A stretch of DNA of 64,000 bases from Halopelagius inordinatus (GCF_900113245.1 NZ_FOOQ01000002.1:558001-622000), one strand, 5' to 3'. Shown: positions 18,307-28,550, counted from the first letter of the stretch. The notes: generated by a model from the sequence alone, not told the origin. Made by a program: numbers and translations.

Positions 18307-18729
18307 ATGGGGAAGCATCTACTCGTACCCGTCGACGGGTCGCCGCAGTCCGTCGACGCACGTCAGTTCGCGTCCACGGAGTGGGACGATGCCGAGGTGA
18401 CACTCCTCCACGTCATAGACCCGGTCACCGCGACTCCGCGTCCGAGTGCCATCCCGGGCGGGTCAGAAGAGTGGTACGAGAAGATGCGCGAGAGCGCAGA
18501 GCGACTGCTGGAGAACGCGCGGGCGGAGTTCGACGAGGAGACCGAGGTTCGGACGCGAATCGAGGTGGGCCGCCCCGCAGAGAGCATCGTCACCGTCGCG
18601 GGCGAAGACGGAATCGACCACGTCGTCATGGGGAGTCACGGCCGGGAGGGCATCTCTCGCGTCATCCTCGGGAGCACCGCCGAGTACGTCGTCCGCCGGT
18701 CGCCCGTTCCGGTCACCATCGTGAGGTGA
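18307..18729 (+). CDS. Universal stress protein, UspA family
   Basis: This 140-residue single-domain Usp has the complete ATP-binding signature: DGS near the N-terminus (VPVDGSPQS) and GSHGREGISRVILGS followed by PVTIV at the C-terminus. It is soluble and probably dimeric. A TATA-like GTTTTACT at 18276-18283 lies about 27 bases upstream of the ATG, which predicts a leaderless transcript. Haloarchaea carry many paralogues, and the exact role of this one is unknown. Confidence 0.9.
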   Translation: MGKHLLVPVDGSPQSVDARQFASTEWDDAEVTLLHVIDPVTATPRPSAIPGGSEEWYEKMRESAERLLENARAEFDEETEVRTRIEVGRPAESIVTVAGEDGIDHVVMGSHGREGISRVILGSTAEYVVRRSPVPVTIVR

Positions 18730-18853
18730 CCGCTCGGTATCACCGACGTAACCGGGTTACACGGTAGGTACGAGCCGTGAGACCACGATATAGAATCGGC
18801 CATCGACGCCGGTGCCCACCGATACTTGTAGGCGTCAGCCCTACCTCGACGTG

Positions 18854-19543
18854 ATGGAATTCGACGAAGTCGTGACGAGTAGACGTTCAGTTCACCAGTA
18901 CGCAGACGAGGAGTTAGAGACGGAGACGATAGAGAACATCTTCGAACGCGTCCGCCACGCGCCGTCCAGTTACAACCTGCAACCGTGGGAGTTTCTCGTC
19001 CTCACCGAAGACGAGAACCGAGAGCGTCTCCGAGACGCCGCGTACGGCCAAGAACACGTCACCGAAGCGCCCGTCGCCGTCGTCGTTCTCGGCAACAAGG
19101 ACCCCTCGGCGCACGCCGACGCCGTCCTCGACGACTGGGTGAACAAAGACTACCTCCCGAACGAAGAGGCCCGAGACGCCGTCATGGAAAACGTCGAGGG
19201 GATGGCCGGACTGCCCGAATCCGAACGGCGGGTGTGGACGGTTCGCTCGACGACGCTGGCCGCCTCGGCGTTGATGAACGCGGCGTGGGACGAAGGCGTC
19301 GCCACCTGCCCGATGGGCGGATTCGACGCCGACGGCGTCGTCGATGCGTTCGGTATCGACGCCGACCGGTACGAACCCGTGATGCTCGTCACGATGGGCT
19401 ACCCCGCAGAGGACGCCGCCGACGCGGAGAACGACCGGAAGTTCCGCCGACCGGTCGACGAAATCGTCCACTTCGACGAGTTCGACCCGGTCGAATCGAC
19501 GCGACTCCCCGACTCGGAAATCCCCAAACCCGCCGACGACTGA
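18854..19543 (+). CDS. Nitroreductase-family FMN oxidoreductase
   Basis: This 229-residue cytosolic flavoprotein has the nitroreductase signatures: SRRSVHQY at the N-terminus (FMN phosphate contact), HAPSSYNLQPWEF (FMN ring) and a C-terminal MVTMGYPAED. These enzymes use NAD(P)H to reduce quinones or nitro compounds; some are dehydrogenases or deiodinases. The ATG at 18854 (MEFDEVV) is used instead of the upstream start because the family begins there. It is a single gene, with a TATA-like AAGGTAGG-free spacer; no regulator is visible. Confidence 0.85.
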   Translation: MEFDEVVTSRRSVHQYADEELETETIENIFERVRHAPSSYNLQPWEFLVLTEDENRERLRDAAYGQEHVTEAPVAVVVLGNKDPSAHADAVLDDWVNKDYLPNEEARDAVMENVEGMAGLPESERRVWTVRSTTLAASALMNAAWDEGVATCPMGGFDADGVVDAFGIDADRYEPVMLVTMGYPAEDAADAENDRKFRRPVDEIVHFDEFDPVESTRLPDSEIPKPADD

Positions 19544-19793
19544 CCCCTCCGTCGTTATCTCCCTCTCGCCGGGTTTCGACCGGCATTGTGCTTTTCACCC
19601 ACGTTAGCCGTTACACGGATAGTCAATTATATCTAACTCACAATGGATAAGTAGTGTCTCCATTTCGAAGTAGAGTTCGTTAGGGAGTCGCCTTCGTCCG
19701 GTAGTTTTCTATACTATAAGTGGGAAATAAAGTCAAAACGAACGGTTCTGATGCCAAATGAACTATACACGGGCGGGGTGTACAGCGGGTACC

Positions 19794-20123
19794 ATGTCCG
19801 ACAAGACGCTGCAGGACTGCGAAGAGACCACACAGACGTCCGCGGAGGGAGACTCGCGTGAGAGACTCGGCCGACGGGAGTTCGTCGCCGCGGGAGGCAC
19901 CGCACTCACGTTGGCTATCGCCGGATGTTCCGGCGGCGGCGGCGAAGACGAAGAACCCGCCGAAGAGACCACCGCGGACGGCGGCGACGGCGAGGAGACG
20001 ACCGAAGAGGGAGGCGACGAGGACGAAGAGGAGACGATGACAGAAGAGGGCGGGTCTCTCGAAACCGAGACCACAGAAGACGGCACGAACGTCACCACGA
20101 CGACCGAAGCGCCGACGGGGTAA
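19794..20123 (+). CDS. Small acidic Tat lipoprotein
   Basis: The 109-residue product has an RR motif (GRREFVAAGG), a hydrophobic stretch and the lipobox IAGC, so it is probably exported folded and lipid-anchored. The mature part is almost only Glu, Asp, Thr and Gly (about 60 residues) with no fold visible. The ATG at 19794 follows CTATAC at 19761-19766 by about 30 bases, consistent with a leaderless mRNA. Function unknown; it may be only a surface-charge or linker protein. Confidence 0.6.
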   Translation: MSDKTLQDCEETTQTSAEGDSRERLGRREFVAAGGTALTLAIAGCSGGGGEDEEPAEETTADGGDGEETTEEGGDEDEEETMTEEGGSLETETTEDGTNVTTTTEAPTG

Positions 20124-20199
20124 GTCGGCGCTCGGGGTCGAACGCAGCATCCGGAAGTGATTTTCCACCGGGCGGTCCGTCGGCGGCCGACGCGACTTC

Positions 20200-21516
20200 T
20201 CAGAAGATGTTGGCGCGCCCGTAGACGCTGATACCCTCGTCGGTGAGTTCGTACGGCTTCGTCTCCCGAGAGTGGTTCGCGTCGCGTATCTTCTGAATCT
20301 CGATGGCGAGGCGCGTCTCGCGGAAGTCGTTCGGGCGGACGTACTGCAGGACGAAGACGGCGTCCGCGAGATACTCGACGATACCGTGTCGGGAGACGTA
20401 CGGGTTGTTGTCGCTGGCCTCCGAGGTGAGCATCGTCGTCACGCCCGCCTCCTTGAGCGAGCGAGCGAAGTTGAACACGCGGGTGCGTCGCTTCGAGGGG
20501 CGGTCGTACATCATCTCCAAAAGCGAGACCGAATCGAGGACGAGTCGGTCCGCGCCGAACTCCTCGACGAGTCTCGGGAGGTCGTTTTGGATGCTTTCGA
20601 GGCTGTTTGCCATCTCCACCGGGTCTAAGTCCACGACGGCGAGTCGCCCCTCGGACTCGTGTTCTCGGAACGACCAGCCTTTCTCCGCCGCCGTATCGAG
20701 GATGCGCGTCCGACTCTCTTCGAGCGTGATGAACACCGCGCTGTCCCCGTCTTCGAGCGCGCGGTTCAGAAACTGGAGCCCGAGGGTGGTCTTCCCGGTG
20801 CCCGCAGAGCCGATTGCGACCATTAGCGACCGGGTGGGGACGCCGCCGAGAATCATCTCGTCGAGCCCGTCGATGCCGATATCGAGGCGGTCTATCTCGG
20901 ACTCGAAGTTCTCCTCGTCGAACTCCTCGGGCCCGCTCTGGGGGGGTCCGGCGGCGTCGAAGTCGCCCGTACCCATGCCGAACTCTCCGCCGCCCGCTCC
21001 GAACTCCCCGCTTTCGCCTCCGAACCCCTCGTCCATCCCGAATCCGCCGGCGTCTCCCCCGAACGGGTTCGAGTCGCCGCTTCGGCCCTCACCGCCCGGG
21101 CCGGGCGCGTCGTCCAGCGCCGACCCGAAGTCGTTCCAGTCGTCGCCGGTACCGCCGTCGCCGGGGTCCGAATCGGAGCCCGGGTCCTCGAACGGGGGTC
21201 GCTCCGCCGCGTCTCCGGCCGTCTGTTCGGACGGTTCGTCGCGGACGCCCCCGAACGGGTCCGAGTCGTTCGCGTCGCCCGCGTCGTCTGGGTCCTCCGG
21301 GCTGTCCGGGACGCGTTCGGAGCGTTCGCCCGCGGACGGCGCGGACTCAGCCTCCGCGGACGGAGCGTCGTCGTCTCCGGCGGCGTCGGCTCTCTCGGCG
21401 TCCGGCGAGTCAGTCTCGGTGTCGGCGTCCGAGGCGGGTCCGTCGGACGGTTCGCCGTCGTCGTCTCGGAAGGCACGCTCGAACCAGTCGTCGTCGTCGT
21501 CACCCACGTTGACCAC
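20200..21516 (-). CDS. KaiC/RadA-like ATPase with long disordered acidic N-terminus
   Basis: This 438-residue protein has a RecA-fold domain in its C-terminal half: [17 protein letters not shown], Walker A GSAGTGKT at 236-243, and Walker [10 protein letters not shown]. It resembles haloarchaeal HTR-like or KaiC-like proteins of signalling and motility loci. Residues 1-205 are low-complexity Asp/Ser/Gly with repeated GEFG units, and only one ATPase domain is present. GTG starts at 21516 and 21507 are possible. It is convergent with the small lipoprotein and divergent from NAD kinase. Confidence 0.72.
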   Translation of the reverse strand: MVNVGDDDDDWFERAFRDDDGEPSDGPASDADTETDSPDAERADAAGDDDAPSAEAESAPSAGERSERVPDSPEDPDDAGDANDSDPFGGVRDEPSEQTAGDAAERPPFEDPGSDSDPGDGGTGDDWNDFGSALDDAPGPGGEGRSGDSNPFGGDAGGFGMDEGFGGESGEFGAGGGEFGMGTGDFDAAGPPQSGPEEFDEENFESEIDRLDIGIDGLDEMILGGVPTRSLMVAIGSAGTGKTTLGLQFLNRALEDGDSAVFITLEESRTRILDTAAEKGWSFREHESEGRLAVVDLDPVEMANSLESIQNDLPRLVEEFGADRLVLDSVSLLEMMYDRPSKRRTRVFNFARSLKEAGVTTMLTSEASDNNPYVSRHGIVEYLADAVFVLQYVRPNDFRETRLAIEIQKIRDANHSRETKPYELTDEGISVYGRANIF

Positions 21517-21673
21517 TCCTCGGCGGGCGAGTGCGGCCGCGCGGCGTACGGGTCACGTCCATCGCAGTCGTCGGAAGGAGGAAGTCGGAGTGCATGAATG
21601 TTACCCGTCCGCGGGCGGCGGGCCGAACCGTCGTACGGTGGGCTTTTGCCGGGGGGACGCAAAGCCGCCGAAC

Positions 21674-22498
21674 ATGAACGTCGGTATCCTCGCACAGCGT
21701 GGGAACAGCCGAGCAGCGTATCTCGCGGACGAACTCCGGGGGCGACTGCGCGAGGGGGACGTCGCGGTGCACGTAGACACCGAGACGGCGGCGACGCTCG
21801 ACATCGCGGGGACGCCGGTCGAAGAGTTCGACGCGACGGACCTCGTCGTCAGCATCGGCGGCGACGGGACGTTCCTCTACGCCGCCCGCGGCGCCGGGCG
21901 GACGCCCATCCTCGGCGTGAACCTCGGCGAAGTCGGCTTTCTGAACGCCGTCGGCCCGGATGACGCCGTCGAAGCGGTGATGGACGAGGTTGCGGCGTTC
22001 AGAGAGGACGGCGACGTCGTCGCCCGCGAGGTGCCGCGCATCGCCGCCTCGGGCGACGGGTGGACGGAAGACCCCGCGATGAACGAAGTCACCGTCACGG
22101 GGTCGCGCCGCGGCCACGGCGGCGGCGTCGGCGTCGAAGTCCGGGTGGACGGGTCGCTCTACACCGGCGGGCACGCCGACGGCGTCCTCGTCGCGACGCC
22201 CACCGGAAGCACCGCGTACAACCTCAGCGAGGGCGGACCGCTCGTCCACCCCAGCGTCGGCGGACTCGTGGTCAACGAGATGGTCCCCGAAAGCGGGATG
22301 CCTCCGCTCGTCGTCGCGCCCGACGTGGAAGTCACGGTGAGTCTCACGGGCGAAGCGGAGGCGGTAGTCGTCAGCGACGGTCGAACGCGCCGGTTCGTCG
22401 ACCCGCCGACCGAAGTGACCGTCGCCGCCGCCGACGAACCGGTCCGTCTCGCCGGACCGACCTCCGACTTCTTCGAGGCGCTCGGAAAACTCGACTGA
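21674..22498 (+). CDS. nadK: NAD kinase (ATP/polyphosphate-NAD 2'-phosphotransferase)
   Basis: NAD kinase makes NADP from NAD in the cytosol. The 274 residues show the GGDGT nucleotide motif at 62-66 with its following beta strand, the conserved [18 protein letters not shown] segment and a late DGR strand. Length is normal. The start is the ATG at 21674 (MNVGILAQ); the frame is open upstream but antisense to the KaiC-like gene. It is convergent with carB, with 46 bases between stops. Confidence 0.93.
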   Translation: MNVGILAQRGNSRAAYLADELRGRLREGDVAVHVDTETAATLDIAGTPVEEFDATDLVVSIGGDGTFLYAARGAGRTPILGVNLGEVGFLNAVGPDDAVEAVMDEVAAFREDGDVVAREVPRIAASGDGWTEDPAMNEVTVTGSRRGHGGGVGVEVRVDGSLYTGGHADGVLVATPTGSTAYNLSEGGPLVHPSVGGLVVNEMVPESGMPPLVVAPDVEVTVSLTGEAEAVVVSDGRTRRFVDPPTEVTVAAADEPVRLAGPTSDFFEALGKLD

Positions 22499-22544
22499 AA
22501 AAGCGGAAACACAGAGAGACGACGCGGCGTCTCGCGGCGTCGGG

Positions 22545-25500
22545 TTACCGCTCGCCCCAGCGCGCGGTGCGCTTCGGGCGGTCCGAGATGGCCTCTACGT
22601 CGAGGGGTGCCTCCTTGGCGTCGAGCGCTTCGAGCGCGGCCTTCGCGGAGGCGTGCGTCGAGAAGTACGTGATGTCTTCCTCGACGCAGAGTTCGAGCGC
22701 GTCGCGGTTGCGCGAGACGACGAGGTCTATCTTCCCCTCGCGGACGGCCTGTTTGAGGTCGTCGCCCGTCACGTCCAAGAGGTCGAAGTGGTCGCCGAAC
22801 GCCACGCGGAGCGACTGTCCGGCCTCGCTGTCGGGGTCGGGGAACTCGTCGGCTTCGAGGTCCACGACGGCCGTCCCCTCGGTGGGGATGGACTTGCTCG
22901 TCGCGTCTTGGGCCTTCTCGTACGCCTTCGCGAAGGTGCGGGCGGTGCCCATCACCTCGCCGGTGGACTTCATCTCCGGGCCGAGACGCGGGTCCGAACC
23001 CGGCAGGCGGTCGAACGGCAAGACGACCTCTTTGACGCTGAAGTCCTCGGGTATCTGCTCTTCTGTCGCGAGGTCTGCGAGCGTCTCGCCCGCCATCACC
23101 TTCGCGGCGAGTTTGGCGATGGGGACGCCCGTCGCCTTCGAGACGAACGGTACCGTCCGCGAGGAGCGCGGGTTCGCTTCGAGGACGTAGACGTCGCTTC
23201 CGCCGTCGTCGCGTTTCTTCACGGCGAGTTGGACGTTCATCAGGCCGACCGTATCCAGCGCCGCGGCGATGTTCTCCGTGACCTCGCGGACGCGGGCCAT
23301 CGTCTCGTCGTCGAGCGACCGGGGCGGAATCATGCACGCGGAGTCACCGGAGTGGACGCCCGCGCTCTCTACGTGTTCCATCACGCCGCCGATGAGCACG
23401 TCGTCGCCGTCCGCGACCGCGTCGACGTCGAGTTCCACCGCGTCGGCGAGGAACTCGTCGATGAGGATGGGTTTGTCGGGGGAGACGCGAACGGCCTCCT
23501 CGATGTACTCTTTGAGGTCTTCGTCGGAGTGGACGACGTCCATCGCGCGGCCGCCGAGGACGTAACTCGGGCGGACGAGAACCGGGTAGCCGATGTCGTT
23601 CGCGAGTTCGAGCGCTTCGGACTCGCTCGTCGCAGACCCACCCTCCGGTTGGAGGATGCCCAGGTCGTCCATCAGGCGGTTGAACCGGTCGCGGTCCTCC
23701 GCGAGGTCCATCGCGTCCACCGTGGTGCCGAGAATCTCGCAGTCGAGGCCGCGGCGTTCGATTTCGGACTGAAGCGGATGGCCGATGTTGACGGACGTCT
23801 GGCCGCCGAACTGGACCATCACGCCGTCGGCGTCCGTCGCCTCCACCACGTCTGCCACCTCTTCGGCCGTAATCGGCTCGAAGAACAGGCCGTCCGAGGT
23901 GTCGTAGTCGGTCGAGACCGTCTCGGGGTTGTTGTTGACGACGTGCGCGTCGATACCCATCTCGCGGAGCGCGCGGATGGCGTGGACCGAACAGTAGTCG
24001 AACTCGACGCCCTGTCCGATGCGGATGGGGCCGCCCCCGACGACGACGACGCTCTCTACGTCGCGGTCGACGCGGAGTTCGCCCGCGGCGGCGTCGCCCT
24101 CGTACGGTCCGGTGTAGAACTCGGGCTTGCGCGAGGAGTAGTAGTACGGCGTCTGCGCCGCGAACTCGCCCGCGCAGGTGTCGACCTGCTTGTAGGTGCG
24201 GCCGGGTACTTCCGTCTCGACGGTTCCGACGTCCGTTCCGGTCGCGGCGGCGATTTGAGCGTTCGTGTGGCCCGCCGTGGCCGCGGCGGTGAAGTCACCG
24301 TCTTGGGCGGCGACGACGGAGTCGGTGACGCGCTTGTAGCGCTCTACGTACCACTCTTTCATGCCGGTCATCTCGACGACTTCGTCGACGGAGTAACCGC
24401 GCTCGAACGCCTCGAAGACGGCGTACGTGCGGTCCGGCGTCGGACGTTCGAGGTACTGCGCTTCGAGTTCCTCGTCCGTCACCTCGTCCCAGTCCGCGGC
24501 GGGTTCGTACTCCGTCGAACGGAGCGCTTTCATCATCGACTCCTCGAACGTCCGCCCGATGGCCATCGCCTCGCCCGTGGACTTCATCGCAGTCGAGAGT
24601 TCGAAGTCCACGTCGCTGAACTTGTCTTGGGGCCAGCGCGGAATCTTCGTGACGACGTAGTCGATGGCCGGTTCGAAGGCCGCCGTCGTCTCGCCGGTGA
24701 TCTCGTTTTCTATCTCGTGGAGGCGCTTTCCGAGGGCGACTTTCGCCGTCACGCGGGCGATGGGGTAGCCCGTCGCCTTCGATGCGAGCGCCGAGGACCG
24801 AGAGACGCGGGGGTTCACCTCGACGACGCGGTACTCGCCGCCGGGCGTCCCGTCGTCGTGCCACGCGAACTGGATGTTACAGCCGCCCTGAATGCCGAGG
24901 TCGCGGATGACTTCGAGGGCCGCGTCGCGCATCTCTTGGTGGCCCTCGTCGGGAATTACCTGCGACGGCGTGACGACGATGGACTCGCCGGTGTGGATGC
25001 CCATCGGGTCGATGTTCTCCATGTTGCAGATGATGATACAGGAGTCGTCGGCGTCGCGCATCACCTCGTACTCCAGTTCGACCCACCCCGAGATGGACTC
25101 GGTGATGAGCACCTCGCTGTTGCGCGAGAGGCGCAGGCCCTTGCGGACGCGCTCTTTGAGTTCGTCCATCTCGTGGACGACGCCGGACCCCGACCCGCCG
25201 AGCGTGTACGTCGTTCGGGCGATGACCGGGAGGCCGCCGACTTTGTCGACGGCCGCTTCCACGCGGTCCGAGAGGTCGTCGTCCGTGATGTTCGACACAG
25301 ACTCGTCCTCTTCGAGCGAGATGGTCGTCGAACTGGGGACGGGTTGCCCGATGTTCTCCATGCGCTGGCGGAACAGGTCGCGGTCCTCCGTGGCGTAGAT
25401 GGTGTCCAACGGGGTCCCCATGATGTCCACGTCGTACTCCTCTAAGACGCCCTCCTCTGCGAGTTCCGCGGTGACGTTCAGCCCGGTCTGGCCGCCGAGT

Positions 25501-25793
25501 CCCGCGATGACCCCGTCGGGGTCCTCTTTGCGGATTATCTCGGAGATGGCCTCGGTCGTAATCGGCTCTATGTACACCCGGTCGGCCATCTCGGGGTCCG
25601 TCATGATAGTCGCCGGGTTCGAGTTGACGAGGACGACTCGCGCACCCTCCTCCCGAAGTGCTCGGCACGCCTGCGCGCCGGAGTAGTCGAACTCGGCCGC
25701 CTGTCCGATCTGGATCGGCCCGCTGCCGATGAGCAGTATCGTCCTGTCCTCGGACGCTGTCCGAGAGTCGGTCGGAATGTCCTCGTCGGTCAT
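22545..25793 (-). CDS. carB: Carbamoyl-phosphate synthase large subunit
   Basis: CarB makes carbamoyl phosphate from bicarbonate, ammonia and two ATP for pyrimidine and arginine synthesis. The 1082 residues have the usual two homologous synthetase halves, each with GSGPIQIGQ or GGGPIRIGQ and ATP-grasp signatures (GGSGSGVV; GGRAMDVV), separated by an oligomerisation region, and end in an MGS-like allosteric domain. The two halves are complete. The start is the ATG at 25793. carA is not adjacent in this window. Confidence 0.97.
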   Translation of the reverse strand: MTDEDIPTDSRTASEDRTILLIGSGPIQIGQAAEFDYSGAQACRALREEGARVVLVNSNPATIMTDPEMADRVYIEPITTEAISEIIRKEDPDGVIAGLGGQTGLNVTAELAEEGVLEEYDVDIMGTPLDTIYATEDRDLFRQRMENIGQPVPSSTTISLEEDESVSNITDDDLSDRVEAAVDKVGGLPVIARTTYTLGGSGSGVVHEMDELKERVRKGLRLSRNSEVLITESISGWVELEYEVMRDADDSCIIICNMENIDPMGIHTGESIVVTPSQVIPDEGHQEMRDAALEVIRDLGIQGGCNIQFAWHDDGTPGGEYRVVEVNPRVSRSSALASKATGYPIARVTAKVALGKRLHEIENEITGETTAAFEPAIDYVVTKIPRWPQDKFSDVDFELSTAMKSTGEAMAIGRTFEESMMKALRSTEYEPAADWDEVTDEELEAQYLERPTPDRTYAVFEAFERGYSVDEVVEMTGMKEWYVERYKRVTDSVVAAQDGDFTAAATAGHTNAQIAAATGTDVGTVETEVPGRTYKQVDTCAGEFAAQTPYYYSSRKPEFYTGPYEGDAAAGELRVDRDVESVVVVGGGPIRIGQGVEFDYCSVHAIRALREMGIDAHVVNNNPETVSTDYDTSDGLFFEPITAEEVADVVEATDADGVMVQFGGQTSVNIGHPLQSEIERRGLDCEILGTTVDAMDLAEDRDRFNRLMDDLGILQPEGGSATSESEALELANDIGYPVLVRPSYVLGGRAMDVVHSDEDLKEYIEEAVRVSPDKPILIDEFLADAVELDVDAVADGDDVLIGGVMEHVESAGVHSGDSACMIPPRSLDDETMARVREVTENIAAALDTVGLMNVQLAVKKRDDGGSDVYVLEANPRSSRTVPFVSKATGVPIAKLAAKVMAGETLADLATEEQIPEDFSVKEVVLPFDRLPGSDPRLGPEMKSTGEVMGTARTFAKAYEKAQDATSKSIPTEGTAVVDLEADEFPDPDSEAGQSLRVAFGDHFDLLDVTGDDLKQAVREGKIDLVVSRNRDALELCVEEDITYFSTHASAKAALEALDAKEAPLDVEAISDRPKRTARWGER

Positions 25794-25815
25794 CACTCCA
25801 CACCAATCCTCACAT

Positions 25816-25825
25816 CGTAATAAGC
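25816..25825 (-). promoter_or_regulatory. TATA element of carB
   Basis: GCTTATTACG on the minus strand, centred about 27 bases upstream of the carB ATG. This spacing predicts a leaderless or nearly leaderless mRNA. Confidence 0.5.
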
Positions 25826-26146
25826 CCGGCGAAAAACTACGAGATGCGAAATCGAGTTACGAATATCGTAAGACTTGCCGCGCGAGGGCCGCAGTTCGGC
25901 CGTTCCGGCGTCTCGTGGCCTGTGTACGCCCCTCAGTGGAGACGCGGAGAGTCGCGGCAGCAGGGCATTCTCCGGCTGTGACGTGTCGAGAGCGCGTCTC
26001 CCCGAAACAAAACGAGGGGGTATCGGTCCTCGGGAACGCTCGGTGTCCGGCGGGAAGGCGAGACGCGAACGCTCGGTCGGGCCGTCGGCCGGAGGGACGA
26101 CGGCTACGTCGGCGAGAAACGAGTCGAATCGGCGTACCGGAGGCGA
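25826..26146. other. Intergenic stretch between carB and DUF5815 gene
   Basis: About 320 bases of ordinary GC-rich spacer. A 91-codon plus-strand frame at 25875-26150 is Arg/Ser/Gly-rich with no fold and overlaps the DUF5815 stop, so it is not called. No structured RNA or repeat was seen. Confidence 0.4.
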
Positions 26147-26680
26147 TTAGACGTACAGGTCGTCTTCGGAGATGTCGCGTTGGGCGCGGTACTCAGCGAC
26201 GAACGCCGCGACGTCGAAGTCCATCATCTGCGCTTCGAACTCCGAAATCGCGCTGTCGTCGTCGGCGTGCGAGACGGCGTGTTCCATCAGTTCGACGACG
26301 AGTTCGACGATTATCTCGTGGAGCCTCCGGGAGTCGAAGTCGGTCACCCAGACGATTCCGGCGCCGATGTCGCCGTCGTCGCTCACGTCCTCGGAGACGA
26401 CTCGGTCCGGAAACTCCTCGAGGACGATGCCGAGCAGATGCGGCGTGTCGAACTCGGGCATCTCCTCGCTCGTCGTCTCGACGGCCTCGCGCAGGACGTC
26501 GACGAGAAACTCCGGGAGGAATCGGTCGGGCGGGTGAACGTCCATCACGACGGCGTGGTCCTCCCCGCACGAACAGCCGAACTCTCGCATCCCGAGGTCG
26601 AGGCTGTGGAGCGACTTCGTCTCCCCGCACGGAAGTTCGAGTGCCTCCCCTCCGCCACCGGGGACGCGCGGTTGTGCCAT
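26147..26680 (-). CDS. DUF5815 family protein
   Basis: This 177-residue cytosolic protein begins MAQPRVPGGGGEALELPCGE and shortly after has a paired Cys motif (CSCGEDH), an apparent zinc site. The C-terminal half is helical and very acidic (ETTSEEMPEFDT; IIVELVVELMEHAVSH). I match it to the haloarchaeal DUF5815 family by its N-terminus. Function unknown. It is the promoter-proximal side of a set of small leftward genes. Confidence 0.72.
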   Translation of the reverse strand: MAQPRVPGGGGEALELPCGETKSLHSLDLGMREFGCSCGEDHAVVMDVHPPDRFLPEFLVDVLREAVETTSEEMPEFDTPHLLGIVLEEFPDRVVSEDVSDDGDIGAGIVWVTDFDSRRLHEIIVELVVELMEHAVSHADDDSAISEFEAQMMDFDVAAFVAEYRAQRDISEDDLYV

Positions 26681-26768
26681 ACCCGCCGTTGTCGCCCTCG
26701 CCGTTTAAACGTCGCGCTCCGGGGAGCGACGGACGGAAAACAGGATGCGGCGACGGTCGCCTTCGCAG

Positions 26769-27020
26769 TTACCGGTTCGCGGTCGTGAGCAGCATCGGGC
26801 CGACCACGAGAAGCGCGATACCGAGATACATGTAGTGCGGCGGAACCAACGACTGCGGCGTCAGAAGGAAGATGACGCCGAAGAGGGTGGCGTTGAGAGC
26901 GACGATTTTCTGCGATTTCAGCGGGAGCGTGCCCACTGTCGCGAGTACGAAGACGAGCAACAGCGCCTGCCCGACGTTGTATTCGAGCAGGAAACTGTCT
27001 ATGAGCTGTAGGGGAAGCAT
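26769..27020 (-). CDS. Small three-helix membrane protein
   Basis: The 83-residue chain is almost entirely hydrophobic with three segments: ALLLVFVLATVGTL, IVALNATLFGVIFLLT and YLGIALLVVGPMLLTT. It starts at the ATG at 27020 and ends at TTANR. It lies in the same orientation as the neighbouring small membrane protein 80 bases upstream. The family is conserved-looking but unnamed to me. Confidence 0.6.
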   Translation of the reverse strand: MLPLQLIDSFLLEYNVGQALLLVFVLATVGTLPLKSQKIVALNATLFGVIFLLTPQSLVPPHYMYLGIALLVVGPMLLTTANR

Positions 27021-27100
27021 CCTTGGTCGGAGTTTCGGCGCGAATCGAGTATTAAAGTTCCGTTCTTTCCGGCGCAGTATTTACGTGGCGGAGCGAGAGG

Positions 27101-27364
27101 TCACCGCTCGGTGGGGCCGGTGATGTCGAGCGGCCGTATCCACCCGTACCAGAGTGCGATTATCATCCCCACGTAGCCGAGGATGAACACGACGCGTCCG
27201 ACCTCGTTGTAGCCGAGTTCACCGAGGACGCGCCGCGCGATGCCCGACCCGGCGATACCGAGGAACAGAATCGTGATCAAGAGGAGTTTGTCGCGCGTCA
27301 ACGCGAAGATGCGCGATTCCTCCTCCGCGTCGGACGAACGCCTCCCGCTTTCGTCGTCGCTCAT
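27101..27364 (-). CDS. Small two-helix membrane protein with charged N-terminus
   Basis: This 87-residue protein begins with about 25 acidic and Ser-rich residues, then two membrane segments (LLLITILFLGIAGSGIARRVL and VVFILGYVGMIIALWYGW). The start is the ATG at 27364. It lies upstream of the 83-residue membrane protein, so both may be co-transcribed. Function unknown. Confidence 0.6.
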   Translation of the reverse strand: MSDDESGRRSSDAEEESRIFALTRDKLLLITILFLGIAGSGIARRVLGELGYNEVGRVVFILGYVGMIIALWYGWIRPLDITGPTER

Positions 27365-27476
27365 ACTCGCGTGTCGGAACCGAACCGCCCTGAAAGCCCC
27401 GGTTCGGTCCGCCCGGTGGCGGGCCCCGCCAGCTAGCCGATGCTTCCAACATCGAGCAACGTTACTGTCCATTTAG

Positions 27477-28550
27477 ATGACGCCGATAGAACTGGGGGGC
27501 CGTCTCTTCGCCGGCGTCCTCCTCATCCTCGCGAACGGCTTTTTCGTCGCAATCGAGTTCGCCCTCACGCGCGTCCGCCAGTACCCGGCCTCGGAGTTCG
27601 ACACGTCGGGACTCCGCCGCGCGTGGGAGATGACCGACGAACTGGAGATATATCTCACCAGCTGTCAGGTGGGGATAACCGCGTCGAGCATCGCCGTCGG
27701 TATCGTGGCCGAACCCGCGCTCGCGGCGATGTTCGAGCCGTTCTTCGAGAACACCGCCTTCGCCAGCATCGGGGCCGGCGGACTGCTCGCGTTCGGTCTC
27801 ATTAACCTCGTCCACCTCACCCACGGCGAGCAGACGCCGACGTATCTGGGCGTCGAGCGAACCAAGATGGTGTGTCGGTACGGCGCGACGCCGCTGTACT
27901 GGTTCGCGTGGGTCATCCGGCCCGTCATGACCGTCGGCGACACCGTCGCGAAGTGGACGCTCGGCCTGTTCGGTATCGAGATGACGGGAGCGTGGCTCGA
28001 AACCGAAGAGGAGGTCATCGAGACGAGAGCGCAGTTGCACAACCGCCTCGACAACGTCCTCGAACGCGGCGAACTCTCGGAGGAACGCCACGAGGAGGTT
28101 CTCGGCGCGTTGGCCGCGGGCACGCAACGCGTCGATAGGGAGATGGTCGACGCCGAGGACGTAGTCTACCTCTCGACGGAAGCGTCCGTCGAGGAGAACC
28201 TTCATCGACTGTCGGAGTCGCCGCACACGAGGTATCCGCTCGTCGGGAGCGAACCCGAGGATTTCCGCGGTATCGTCTACGTCCCATCCGTCATCGAGAG
28301 GATATCCGACCTCGAACGCGGCGAGGCGACGTTCGAGGACCTCGCCGCCCCGCCGATGACGCTCTCGCCGGACGTGACGGTCAGCGAGGCGATAGACAGG
28401 TTCCAAGACGAACACCAAGAGCTTGCGCTCGTCGTCTCGGAGGGAGAGGTGGTCGGACTGCTGACGGCGACGGACACCTTCGAGGCGGTGATGGGGGAAC
28501 TCGAAGACCCCCTCGACGAGGGCGACGGAAACGACCCGAGAAGGCGCTGA
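27477..28550 (+). CDS. DUF21 (CNNM) and CBS-domain membrane protein
   Basis: This is a 357-residue member of the CorC/HlyC or CNNM class of putative metal-ion (Mg or Co) exporters. The N-terminal DUF21 domain has about four membrane helices, beginning with a MTPIELGGRLFAG segment and FVAIEFALTRVR, and a later ENTAFASIGAGGLLAFGLINLVHLT region, part of which I cite. Two CBS domains follow from about residue 200, with LATDTFEAVMGEL in the second. The C-terminal transporter-associated domain seen in longer family members is missing. Start ATG at 27477. Confidence 0.82.
   Translation: MTPIELGGRLFAGVLLILANGFFVAIEFALTRVRQYPASEFDTSGLRRAWEMTDELEIYLTSCQVGITASSIAVGIVAEPALAAMFEPFFENTAFASIGAGGLLAFGLINLVHLTHGEQTPTYLGVERTKMVCRYGATPLYWFAWVIRPVMTVGDTVAKWTLGLFGIEMTGAWLETEEEVIETRAQLHNRLDNVLERGELSEERHEEVLGALAAGTQRVDREMVDAEDVVYLSTEASVEENLHRLSESPHTRYPLVGSEPEDFRGIVYVPSVIERISDLERGEATFEDLAAPPMTLSPDVTVSEAIDRFQDEHQELALVVSEGEVVGLLTATDTFEAVMGELEDPLDEGDGNDPRRR

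Noticed and set aside
20303-22498. 731-codon plus-strand frame that includes NAD kinase
   Set aside because: Only the part from 21674 is NAD kinase; the rest is antisense to the KaiC-like gene and Ser/Pro-rich noise.
25875-26150. 91-codon plus-strand frame upstream of DUF5815
   Set aside because: Arg/Gly/Ser-rich, no fold, overlaps the end of a real gene.
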